This document shows, in pieces, positions 9,125 to 17,078 of a stretch of DNA of 64,000 nucleotides. Numbering within the stretch: position 1 is the stretch's first letter; each line of letters starts with the position of its first letter. The DNA lies in the NCBI GenBank assembly GCA_944382785.1, contig CALWNO010000005.1, positions 1 to 64,000 on the forward strand. Direction: 5' to 3'. The position numbers were made by a program, and so were the translations under genes. The notes below the pieces were generated by a model. The model worked only from the letters and a program-made list of their open reading frames with translations, searched no databases and was not told the DNA's origin. This DNA comes from an uncultured Gemmiger sp. Its GTDB lineage: Bacteria > Bacillota > Clostridia > Oscillospirales > Ruminococcaceae.

Positions 9125-10069
9125 TCAAATATCCTTTCTGTTTTCCATCCGTTTCCGGTACCCGCTGCCAGTGGTCGTGCCGGTGGTCGTACCGGTCCCC
9201 CTGCCCGCCGTTCCGGCAGCAGGCGTGGTGCCGGTGAGCTTGATCCGGGTGCCGGGCACCTCCGTGGTGCCGGTCGTGCCGCCTGCGGAGGCCGTCTTGC
9301 CGCCCGTCGTTCCGGCGGCAGGCGTGGTACCGGTCAGCTTGATCCGGGTACCGGGCACCTCCGTGGTGCCGGTCGTGCTGCCTGCCGCCTTGGCGGTGGT
9401 GGTGCCGGTCTTACTGCCTGCGGACGCGCTGCCCGCCTTTTTGACGGCAGTGCCGGTCGTGCTGCTTGCGGATGTGCTACCCGCCGTCTTGGCGGCGGTG
9501 CCGGTCTTGCCGCTTGCGGATGTGCTGCCCGCCGCCTTGGCGGCGGTGCTGGTCTTACCTGTTGTGGTGCTTCCACCGGAGGCTGCCGCCTTTCCGGCTT
9601 TCTTTTCCGTGGACGGCTTCTCCTGTTTCCGGAAAGGACGGCACAGAATATTCCAGGAAGCCTTTTCCGCCAGGATATCCCGGATCCAGGCTTCCTCCCC
9701 GTACCAGCTGTTCAGCGGTTGGGTGGAGGCCAGGCTTTTGAGCCGCTGCCCCGTACGCTGGAAGTACGGGCTGCTCAGCTCCGCTTCCACCTCTTCCCAG
9801 CTGTCCGGCCGGCCGTATTCCGTCGGCTGCCCGGCGCCGGGGATTTCCTTGCCGGACGCAAAGACGTTGGCCGGCTTGATCTTCTTCCACCGGTCACTCA
9901 GTTCCCGGCGGGGATATACCTTGGTGCGGAAATAGGTTTCCAGGGCCGCCACCGCATTGGCCTGCCCCTTGCCGGAATAATAACGCAGTGCTGTATAAAG
10001 GAGGTACAGGAGGAACAGGGTCGCCCCGCCCCGGACCAGGATGAGCGCCAGAATTGCAACAACGGACAT
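9125..10069 (-). CDS. N-terminally anchored protein with Thr/Ala/Gly low-complexity tail
   Basis: About 314 residues. One N-terminal hydrophobic helix (SVVAILALILVRGGATLFLLYLLY) anchors the protein. A charged domain of about 130 residues follows. The last 130 residues are almost only Thr, Ala, Gly, Ser and Lys, with a 33-codon repeat that places VPGTRIKLTGTTPAAG twice. A GTG at 10075 overlaps the stop of the upstream gene (GTGA), but the ATG at 10069 sits better behind AGGAGG, so I prefer it. The overlap implies translational coupling to the zinc-ribbon membrane protein gene. No family is recognised. Confidence 0.7.
   Translation of the reverse strand: MSVVAILALILVRGGATLFLLYLLYTALRYYSGKGQANAVAALETYFRTKVYPRRELSDRWKKIKPANVFASGKEIPGAGQPTEYGRPDSWEEVEAELSSPYFQRTGQRLKSLASTQPLNSWYGEEAWIRDILAEKASWNILCRPFRKQEKPSTEKKAGKAAASGGSTTTGKTSTAAKAAGSTSASGKTGTAAKTAGSTSASSTTGTAVKKAGSASAGSKTGTTTAKAAGSTTGTTEVPGTRIKLTGTTPAAGTTGGKTASAGGTTGTTEVPGTRIKLTGTTPAAGTAGRGTGTTTGTTTGSGYRKRMENRKDI
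9210..9383. repeat. Direct repeat, 75 bp at 9210-9284 and 9309-9383
   Basis: Two closely similar copies 99 bases apart encode the repeated VPGTRIKLTGTTPAAG stretch in the tail of the anchored protein. Shorter Lys-Ala-Gly-Ser-Thr repeats lie to its right (9385-9570). Confidence 0.75.
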
Positions 10070-10071
10070 GG

Positions 10072-11235
10072 TCACGCCCCCTCCTTTTCCGATTTACCCC
10101 AGCCGGCGGCCACCCGGACCGCAAAGGGACCTTCGCCGGACTTGACCAGGGTCTGGAAGCGCTGCCACAAAACCCCTTCCCGGTCATACCACACATGGTC
10201 GAACCAGTAGCTGGCCAGGCTGCAGTTTTCCTGCGCCAGGGCAGACAGTTTGTTGCCTTTCATGGCGATGAACGGTTTGAGGTTGGTCCAGCGCAGCAGT
10301 TCCGGCTCATTTTTGGGCGGCTCAGGCAGCCCCACGGCGGAGCGAATCCAGAGATCCGACAGCATGGACCGTTCCTGCTCGGTAAACCAGGGAATAAGGG
10401 CCTGCAGGTCGTTGGCCGCTCCCTCCACCGTCTTGTCCGGGGCCTGGCTGCGCTGAATTCGCTGGATGCGGTCGGCACAGAACCGCACCACAAAGCGGGC
10501 GGTCTGTTCCCCCGGGCACAGGCAGGTGAGCAGCACGCATTCGTGCACCCTGGCCAGGATCTCTTCCGGCTTGGGGAAGTCCTCCACGTGCAGGAAGGCA
10601 CAGATCTGATCCATATCCAGGCAGATGCCTTCCGAGATGGGCAGGTGCAGCAGGCACTTCATCATCAGGGCCGAGACCCGCCGGTTGTGGTAGAGTTCGG
10701 CCATGCTGCCGGCCAGGGCGTAGACCTGTTCGGCGGTTTCGGCCGTGGGCTGCTGTTCCAGCCACCGTTCCAGGTAATGCAGGTCGGCGTCGTAGGCGTC
10801 CACCATCTCCTGCAGGGCTTCCGGGTCCGCCATCCGCTCCTCCGCCTGGTGGAGCAGACCGATCTTTTTGCGGTGAAACAGCCAGTAGCAGCGCTGCATC
10901 TGCCGGGTATAGGGCTGTTTCGGGTCCGGCCGCAGAGCCAGTACTGCCACCAGCACCCCCGGGATCAGCAGCGGCAGCCAGAGAATGCCCAGCACCGTCA
11001 GCCCCACCACCAGGGATACCGCACATCCCAGCAGCCGGCCCCGCGCGTCTGCACGGCTCTGCTTTTCCGCCAGTTCAAACACGGGGGTCTGGTCGGTGCT
11101 CCCGCATTTGCGGCACGGCAGGTCCAGGAAAGTGGCTTCCCCGCACCGGCACCGGCGGAACCGCGCCTGCAGACTTTTCTGCGACGGGAAATCCTCCGGG
11201 CGCATTACGATTTCTGTTCCCCAAACGTTGCGCAC
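10072..11235 (-). CDS. Zinc-ribbon membrane protein of unknown function
   Basis: A 387-residue protein starting with GTG at 11235, preceded by GAGAGG; the next ATG (11205) has no ribosome binding site. Residues 29-45 hold a zinc ribbon (CRCGEATFLDLPCRKCG). Two closely spaced hydrophobic helices lie at about 68-105. The remaining 280 residues are helical and soluble, with several His/Cys and Leu-rich helices. Zinc ribbons recur in this locus (the GTPase pair, the lone rightward gene and possibly the HerA-like ATPase), so this may be a shared assembly feature. The gene overlaps the next gene downstream and follows the GAP1-like gene by 21 bases. Confidence 0.72.
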   Translation of the reverse strand: MRNVWGTEIVMRPEDFPSQKSLQARFRRCRCGEATFLDLPCRKCGSTDQTPVFELAEKQSRADARGRLLGCAVSLVVGLTVLGILWLPLLIPGVLVAVLALRPDPKQPYTRQMQRCYWLFHRKKIGLLHQAEERMADPEALQEMVDAYDADLHYLERWLEQQPTAETAEQVYALAGSMAELYHNRRVSALMMKCLLHLPISEGICLDMDQICAFLHVEDFPKPEEILARVHECVLLTCLCPGEQTARFVVRFCADRIQRIQRSQAPDKTVEGAANDLQALIPWFTEQERSMLSDLWIRSAVGLPEPPKNEPELLRWTNLKPFIAMKGNKLSALAQENCSLASYWFDHVWYDREGVLWQRFQTLVKSGEGPFAVRVAAGWGKSEKEGA

Positions 11236-11256
11236 TTGTTTCCGTTCCTCTCTGTA

Positions 11257-13908
11257 TCAGGCATATTTTTCCAACTTGGTGTACAGCTTGCGATAGTTCC
11301 TGCGGTTGTAATAATCCCGCAGATTTCCCACTACCATCTGTACTTCCGGCCCGCGGATCACGCCGGCCTTCTGCATCTTGGCCGCGCTGTCCGCCAGCCA
11401 CAGCCCGAATTCGGTCTTTTCCCGGGTCTGGTCGTGCAGAACGTCCAGCACCTCGTCATCCCCGCTGATGGCTTCCAGCAGCATCTGCAGGTCGGTTTTG
11501 CGGTACTGGGCATAGTGCCGGGCATACCGCCGGGTCAGGGTCAGCACCCCCTGCAGCAGCTTGGCGCCGCCCTGCCGGGCCGCCTGCACCAGAACCGGAT
11601 GCAGATCGTCCACCTGCAGGTGGATGATGTAGCACAGGAACACCCCCTGCACCTTGGGCAGCAGACCGGCGGCAAAAAAGCTGGGCAGTACTCCCCGCGC
11701 CTTTTCCTGCACGCTCTGGGGGGCGTCTTTCAGCAGCTCATACCAGGTCTTTACTGTATCAGACGAAGATTTTGCAAAATTGTTGAGCAGAACCAGCGCC
11801 TGTTTGGCATCGCTCTGGGTGATCTCCTCCCCGATGACCGGCTGGTCCGGCCATCCGGCGCTCACAAAGGCGGCGGGATTTTGCAGCAGATGCTCATACA
11901 GCAGTTCGGTGAACCGGATGGCCGTCTCGTTACGGCCCAGCGGGCTGTTGTTCAGCAGGTTGTTCCACCGCTTCAGCATGGCGGCGCCCCCTTCCACCGA
12001 CAGGCCGCGCTGGCTCAGGGCTTCCATTTCCCGGTCGCACAGTGCAACCCAGCACTGCTGGGCCACCGCGTCGCTCTCCATAGGCTGGAAAACCTGCTGC
12101 AGCTGCTCCAGATTTTCCAGTTCGGTGGTGTCCGGGTCGGCCTCGTAGTTGTTGGCCAGGGTCTGCAGCAGCTGAATATAGATCCAGCTGTCCTCCTCCC
12201 GGAAATGCTTGTACACCCCGCGGGCCAGGTCCAGGATCTCCGACAGGGCGGGGACGGGATACCGCTGGGTCAGCCATTCTGTGGCAATGCCCAGGACCTC
12301 GGCGGCCAGCGACTCCGGGGTGGTGCCGGGCGCACAGGGAAGGGATTTGCCGAAATTTTCCACCCTGTCCGGCAGCTGGTCCAGGCTGGTGCAGTTGTTC
12401 AGCGTCCGCTTGCCCCAGCGTTTTCTGCGGGAGGCTGCCGCTGCCGGGCCGGGATTCACCCCTGCCTGGCGCCAGTCCTCCTCGTACACCGGATCTCCCA
12501 GGGCAAACAGGTCCATCAGCTGGCTGAAAACCGTTGTATCGTCCTGCGCCAGGGCCTGATACCGATGCAGCACCACGCCCAGGTCCGCCCCGGGGGCGTC
12601 GGCTTCCGCCACCAGGAAAGCCCCCAGAATATGCAGGGCCCGTTCCCTCTGGTCGGTGCCCAGCGCCTGGACGAGCAGTTTCAGGTCCGCCTCCCCGGCG
12701 GGCACCGTATGCCGCCGGACCACCCGGTCCAGCAGGAGGCCCACGTCGCGGCCGCCGGCAAATTCCCTCATAAGGGTCATCTGGCAGCTCATTTCTTCCT
12801 CTTCCGAGACCACCACACCCCGGTTGATCTGCTGCATTACCGGGTTTTCGCTCTGGGCCAGCTGCATCCAGCACAGGGTGTTGTACAGCGGGAGATCCGA
12901 GGCATCGGCCTTGTGCAGTTCCTGCATCTGACGGTCGAATTCCTGGTAGACCTCCCCCAGAGCGGTGAGGACAGCACCGTTGCATCCCGACCGCAGCAGG
13001 GCATCCACCACCCGCCGCAGCCAGCGGGAAAGCAGAGTATCCTTGCCGAACCACTTGCCGCCATAGGAGGCGTTATGCCGGATGGTGCCGTCCATGACCA
13101 GGTAGTCTGCGTCCAGGGAGACCGGACTTTCCAGCTGGAAGGTGACGGTATTGTGGGCGATCTGCACCCGGTTGCGGGGCACAAAGACCACCTGAACAAA
13201 CTGGGCGGAGGTATGGACGGTATATTCACTTTCGGCCCCCGCCACACGGCGCAGGTCAAAAGGCAGGCAGAGGTACAGCCAGCTCAGGATCTGCTTTTTC
13301 AGTTCCTTCTCTTCCGGGGCCGAGGGATCGTAGGCGATCAGCACCCGGCGTTTTTCCGCCACGGCGTCAAAGCAGGCCAGCACCATCTGCAGGAAGCTTT
13401 CGGTGTTCAGGTGCAGGATGGACATCACCAGTTCCAGGCTCTTCAGGGTGAACGCCGTGTGGTATCGATCGGGCAGATCCCGGATGAGATCCGCCTCATC
13501 CAGCGGGATGGGTCCGCCCTCCCGGTTGGGGTCGGAGGTATAATAGTTCAGCCGGAACCACTGGAGAGGTTTTACCGCATCCTCTCCGTCCACAATGTAC
13601 CCGTGGGAAACATGGAACATCCGGTGGGACTTTTCCGCATCCGCCCCGGAATACAGGGGGGTGCAGTACTGCAGCAGCGTCTTGCCGCTTTCCTTCAGCC
13701 GCACCTTGCGCCAGATGGGCGTGGGGTTGCCCCGCTCGTCCCGCAGGTCGCGGCCCAGATTTTCCCCGCAGTGCACCTGGGCATCCCGTTTCAGGATATC
13801 GGTCATATGGTCAGACAGTCCCATAAACCCGTATCCCAGCGACACGTGCCTGCCTGCTCCGTCGGAGGACTGCTTTTGTGCCCGACTGTAAATGTATTGT
13901 TCTACCAT
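11257..13908 (-). CDS. GAP1-like GTPase-associated protein
   Basis: The 883-residue cytosolic protein begins with a beta-rich domain (VEQYIYSRAQ, then a GYGFMGLSDHM segment), continues through an alpha/beta middle (RRVLIAYDPSAPEE, then FDLRRVAGAESEYTV) and ends in about 500 residues of helical sequence. Its arrangement and its position directly beside a TRAFAC-type GTPase fit the predicted family called GTPase-associated protein 1 (GAP1; N, middle and C domains), known from comparative genomics of conflict-type loci. I cannot confirm domain boundaries by eye. If correct, it would be the effector or regulator that reads the nucleotide state of the GTPase. No P-loop or membrane helix is visible. 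The call rests on context and general resemblance. Confidence 0.55.
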   Translation of the reverse strand: MVEQYIYSRAQKQSSDGAGRHVSLGYGFMGLSDHMTDILKRDAQVHCGENLGRDLRDERGNPTPIWRKVRLKESGKTLLQYCTPLYSGADAEKSHRMFHVSHGYIVDGEDAVKPLQWFRLNYYTSDPNREGGPIPLDEADLIRDLPDRYHTAFTLKSLELVMSILHLNTESFLQMVLACFDAVAEKRRVLIAYDPSAPEEKELKKQILSWLYLCLPFDLRRVAGAESEYTVHTSAQFVQVVFVPRNRVQIAHNTVTFQLESPVSLDADYLVMDGTIRHNASYGGKWFGKDTLLSRWLRRVVDALLRSGCNGAVLTALGEVYQEFDRQMQELHKADASDLPLYNTLCWMQLAQSENPVMQQINRGVVVSEEEEMSCQMTLMREFAGGRDVGLLLDRVVRRHTVPAGEADLKLLVQALGTDQRERALHILGAFLVAEADAPGADLGVVLHRYQALAQDDTTVFSQLMDLFALGDPVYEEDWRQAGVNPGPAAAASRRKRWGKRTLNNCTSLDQLPDRVENFGKSLPCAPGTTPESLAAEVLGIATEWLTQRYPVPALSEILDLARGVYKHFREEDSWIYIQLLQTLANNYEADPDTTELENLEQLQQVFQPMESDAVAQQCWVALCDREMEALSQRGLSVEGGAAMLKRWNNLLNNSPLGRNETAIRFTELLYEHLLQNPAAFVSAGWPDQPVIGEEITQSDAKQALVLLNNFAKSSSDTVKTWYELLKDAPQSVQEKARGVLPSFFAAGLLPKVQGVFLCYIIHLQVDDLHPVLVQAARQGGAKLLQGVLTLTRRYARHYAQYRKTDLQMLLEAISGDDEVLDVLHDQTREKTEFGLWLADSAAKMQKAGVIRGPEVQMVVGNLRDYYNRRNYRKLYTKLEKYA

Positions 13909-13976
13909 CTTATATGCTCACACTCCTTTGGCCCCGTTTTCCCGCGCTCCGCATGCGCCCGGGTCCTGCTTTTTGG

Positions 13977-14882
13977 TCAGGATTCGCAATGTTGCAGCAG
14001 CCAGTCCAGGATGTCGGTTCCCTGTTTGGCGTCCAGCGGGGCGCCCACGATCTGCACGTCCGTAAAACTGTACCGCATACGCAGCAGCAGCTGCTTGTCT
14101 TCTTGTTCCAGGCGTCCCACCGGGTCCTTTTCACCTTCCGGGCCGGTGACGATGCACACCACCGCTTTTTTCAGCGCGGTGCTGCCGTACTGGCACCGTT
14201 CCAGCAGAGAGGCCACCGCCTTTTCCGCCCGGCTTTCGTCCACTCGGCCGTCGGCTCCGGCGTCCAGCGGCAGTTCCACTACCACGCCCTGGGCGTTCAG
14301 GCAGCAGTTGTTGATGCAGGACTGCCCGTAATGGGTATGGGCGTTTTCCAGCCCCAGGGGGACCGACAGATAGGCGATGTCCTGATTCCGCTGTACAAAC
14401 TCATACGCCAGCACACCGGGATTTTCCTGTTGGGCCGCGTGCCAGACGCCGCCCTCCGCCCCGGCTGCCAGCGCAAACAGCTTTTGCACAATGCCATTGT
14501 TCATGCCCCCGGCATCCCATCCGAACAGGATGGGAAAAGCCTGGGGCAGAACGCTGTGGCACACCGGGCACACCCGGCGGCTCAGCCAGGTGCCGCCCGG
14601 GTCCCGCATGCCCAGGACCGTATCGCCCAGGGTACGCAGATCCTGGGGGGCACAGCCCCGCCAGGTGCGCACCACCGGGCTGCGGCCCGCGGCGCACCAG
14701 TCGGCAAAGCCCTCCGGGTCAAAGGTGGAGCGGTGCACCGCCTGGCGGATATCACAGTGCGGGGTGACCCAGCCGTCCTCGGTAAAGAGCACATCATTAT
14801 AATAATGGGTGCTGAAGCACTGGGGGCACAGATACCGGCGCTCCGCGCCGCCCTCCCAGCCTTGGTGTTTTTTCACAGACAT
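13977..14882 (-). CDS. Pseudo-GTPase paralogue with zinc ribbons and lost P-loop
   Basis: A 301-residue protein with zinc-knuckle pairs CPQC (19-22) and CPVC (105-108). The segment CPVCHSVLP followed by FGWDAGGMNNG lines up with CPHCHNELP followed by MMGNTSSGKT in the GTPase encoded just upstream. The P-loop GNTSSGKT is replaced by GWDAGGMN, so the Lys and the Thr that hold the phosphates and magnesium are absent. Later strands keep GTPase-like spacing (AVVCIVTGPEG, VQIVGAPLD), but no SKxD is seen. It lies 6 bases after the GTPase gene, which suggests a heterodimer of one active and one inactive partner. It is most likely a regulatory or structural subunit. The assignment as a degenerate paralogue is from my alignment by eye. 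Confidence 0.7.
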   Translation of the reverse strand: MSVKKHQGWEGGAERRYLCPQCFSTHYYNDVLFTEDGWVTPHCDIRQAVHRSTFDPEGFADWCAAGRSPVVRTWRGCAPQDLRTLGDTVLGMRDPGGTWLSRRVCPVCHSVLPQAFPILFGWDAGGMNNGIVQKLFALAAGAEGGVWHAAQQENPGVLAYEFVQRNQDIAYLSVPLGLENAHTHYGQSCINNCCLNAQGVVVELPLDAGADGRVDESRAEKAVASLLERCQYGSTALKKAVVCIVTGPEGEKDPVGRLEQEDKQLLLRMRYSFTDVQIVGAPLDAKQGTDILDWLLQHCES

Positions 14883-14888
14883 ACCGGC

Positions 14889-16430
14889 TCATCCTCTGCT
14901 TTCCAGCCAGGGACTCTGGGAATTGTGGAACACGCCGGGATACGCCCCGTTGATCCAGAGCAGCCATTCCAGAGGGTCGGTGATGCGGCGTCCGGCGGCG
15001 TTGGTCACCAGCACACCGTTGCGCACCGGGGCCCCCGTGGCGGACACAGCGAACCACCCGTGGATGGGGCAGACCGTGTTGGCGGTCCAGATCACCGGGT
15101 CCTTGTCCAAAAACTCTTCGATTTCCCGGTCGCACGCCCACAGCTGGTCCACGTCCACGACCTGGCGCTGGGAGGATTTGTTATCCTGCAGGAACAGGCT
15201 GTCCGGCTTGATCTTGCAGTTCATGCCGGCCAGGTCCGTGGCATAGTAGGAGAGCATATCCGCCTTGGAGAACACCAGCGCCACCGGCGGCTTGATCCGG
15301 TTGTTTTCCCCGAACCAGCCCACAAAGGGGTCCAGCACATCGGCGGGGCTCGCGTTGAGGCGGGCGTCGTCCAGGTCTTCCTGGGAAAGGTATTCCCGCT
15401 CCCCCTTCTGCAAAATCAGGGTGCGCAGGGTGGGCAGGGTGGTGCTGTCCAGCACAAAGATCCATCCGTTGGTGTTTTCGTTCATCCGGTTCATCAGATC
15501 GGAGAAGAAGTTCAGGTCAACGCTTTCGCCCTTCTTGATATCGTTGCGCCAGATTGCCTCACCGGGGAAGTCGTACAGGGTGATGAGCACATGGTTTTCG
15601 CCGCACTGCACATCCAGCACGGTGGGCGGCGTATACCGGATGGGCGTGGCTTCGGGAAGCGCCTCCCCGGCGTCCTCCTCCTGATGCTGTTCTCCGTCCT
15701 GGTCATCCTTTTTGCGGGACACCCGGGCGGTGAACTCGTCCATCAGGCGCTTGCGCACCACGGCCCGGTCCTCGCCCAGCACACTGACCACCAGCTGCCG
15801 GCCCGGCAGCAGTTCGTTGTTGAGCATCCCCAGCAGCAGACGGTCCACATACACCGTTTTGCCGCTGGAGGTGTTGCCCATCATGGAGAAAACATAGTTG
15901 GGGTACAGGCCGATGGCGCCGGGCAGCTCGTTGTGGCAGTGGGGGCAGAGCTTGCGGTTGGTTTCCCGGCCGAACTTGTCCCGCACCGCCAGCAGGGCCT
16001 TGCCCTTGATCTTCTGACGGTCGGCGTCGGTGTTGAGGGCGATCCAGGTACCGGTGTCCACCGGCTTGACCGCAATCACATCGTCCGGGTTGTTCACGTC
16101 CAGCACATGGTTCTGCAGAAGGTTGCGGGGCGGCTGGTTCCGCTTGGTCCAGAAATCCACATACAGGTTGTCCTGCTCCCGCGGATATCCCTTCTGCCCG
16201 TTGGCATCATCCCCGCCGCTCACCGACTGGGAGCGGAACTGCTCCTCCCACACGGAGCTGCGCTCCAGGCAGAAGGGACACACCACCTTGTAGTAGGGGG
16301 TACCGGGCTCCTTCTGGGGTGCGTTGCCCCGGGGTACAAAGACCCGTTTCGGTTCCTGGGCCTCCTGGCTTTCCTTTGCCTTTTTCTTGTCCCCGGACCA
16401 GGGCCAGAACGGTTTGAACATCTTCGCCAC
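14889..16430 (-). CDS. TRAFAC-type GTPase with zinc ribbon (DO-GTPase2-like)
   Basis: The 513-residue protein has a Lys-rich N-terminus, CPFC at 51-54 and CPHC at 162-165 forming a zinc ribbon split by a long insertion, then the P-loop GNTSSGKT (185-192). G3 is DFPGE (287-291), G4 is SKAD (388-391) and G5 is SATGAP (463-468). All nucleotide-contact motifs are present, so it should bind and hydrolyse GTP. A zinc ribbon directly before the P-loop, with GAP1-like and VWA neighbours, fits the DO-GTPase2 clade of TRAFAC GTPases predicted in bacterial conflict systems. It is probably the switch of this locus, paired with the inactive paralogue downstream. There is no membrane helix. Confidence 0.82.
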   Translation of the reverse strand: MAKMFKPFWPWSGDKKKAKESQEAQEPKRVFVPRGNAPQKEPGTPYYKVVCPFCLERSSVWEEQFRSQSVSGGDDANGQKGYPREQDNLYVDFWTKRNQPPRNLLQNHVLDVNNPDDVIAVKPVDTGTWIALNTDADRQKIKGKALLAVRDKFGRETNRKLCPHCHNELPGAIGLYPNYVFSMMGNTSSGKTVYVDRLLLGMLNNELLPGRQLVVSVLGEDRAVVRKRLMDEFTARVSRKKDDQDGEQHQEEDAGEALPEATPIRYTPPTVLDVQCGENHVLITLYDFPGEAIWRNDIKKGESVDLNFFSDLMNRMNENTNGWIFVLDSTTLPTLRTLILQKGEREYLSQEDLDDARLNASPADVLDPFVGWFGENNRIKPPVALVFSKADMLSYYATDLAGMNCKIKPDSLFLQDNKSSQRQVVDVDQLWACDREIEEFLDKDPVIWTANTVCPIHGWFAVSATGAPVRNGVLVTNAAGRRITDPLEWLLWINGAYPGVFHNSQSPWLESRG

Positions 16431-16451
16431 TTCCTCTCTTTTTGCTCACCT

Positions 16452-17063
16452 TTATTTCACTTCCCGGTCCGGCAGCTGCCGGTCCGGAAGGTGCTTGAAA
16501 TCGAAAAGGCGGGATATCTCGGTATGCTTGGGGTTGCAGTAAAGCACCGGCTGGCCCGCAGCGGGCAGCATGCCGTACACATTGCGGCCGGCTTTCAGCC
16601 GGGGAAGGAAGCCCACCGGCTTTTCCCCTTCCTTGTGCTGCGGGCCCAGGGTGTAGTAGAACAGATCGTTGGGCACCTTGCCCTCGCAGGGGAAGTCCAG
16701 CACCAGGTCGGCCTGACGGCCCACCAGCTTGCGGCTCAGCAGCTTTTTCTGGAAGGTCTGCTGCCATTCCACATGCCATTCCACGATGTATTTGCGGCTC
16801 AGCAGTTCGGTTTCCTGCTTTTCCGCTCCGTCCTCGCTTTCCACCGTCACACGGACAGGCACATCCACCTTCTTGATACACGGGCCATGGTAGTTGCCGA
16901 ACCGCGCCTGGTTGTAGCTCTCCCGGCTCACGGCTGTTTTGGACAGGACTTCCCCGTCCAGCAGCCGGGTCACCGTGATGGTGGCGGCGCCGGGTTCATC
17001 CCACGACCAGATCACGGCAATGTAGTCCGGTCCTTCGGCACAGTGCAGGTCTTTAATGGCCAT
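16452..17063 (-). CDS. Small beta-rich protein linked to the GTPase
   Basis: A 203-residue protein with dense beta-strand sequence: IAVIWSWDEPGAATITVTR, then VRVTVESEDG, resembling fibronectin type III-like sandwiches, followed by a second beta region with YCNP near the C-terminus. No catalytic motif, signal peptide or membrane helix is seen. It sits 15 bases from the multi-pass VWA gene and 21 bases from the GTPase gene, so stoichiometric co-production with both is likely. It may be an adaptor joining GTPase and VWA proteins. Family unknown. Confidence 0.68.
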   Translation of the reverse strand: MAIKDLHCAEGPDYIAVIWSWDEPGAATITVTRLLDGEVLSKTAVSRESYNQARFGNYHGPCIKKVDVPVRVTVESEDGAEKQETELLSRKYIVEWHVEWQQTFQKKLLSRKLVGRQADLVLDFPCEGKVPNDLFYYTLGPQHKEGEKPVGFLPRLKAGRNVYGMLPAAGQPVLYCNPKHTEISRLFDFKHLPDRQLPDREVK

Positions 17064-17078
17064 TTCAATTGCCCCCTC

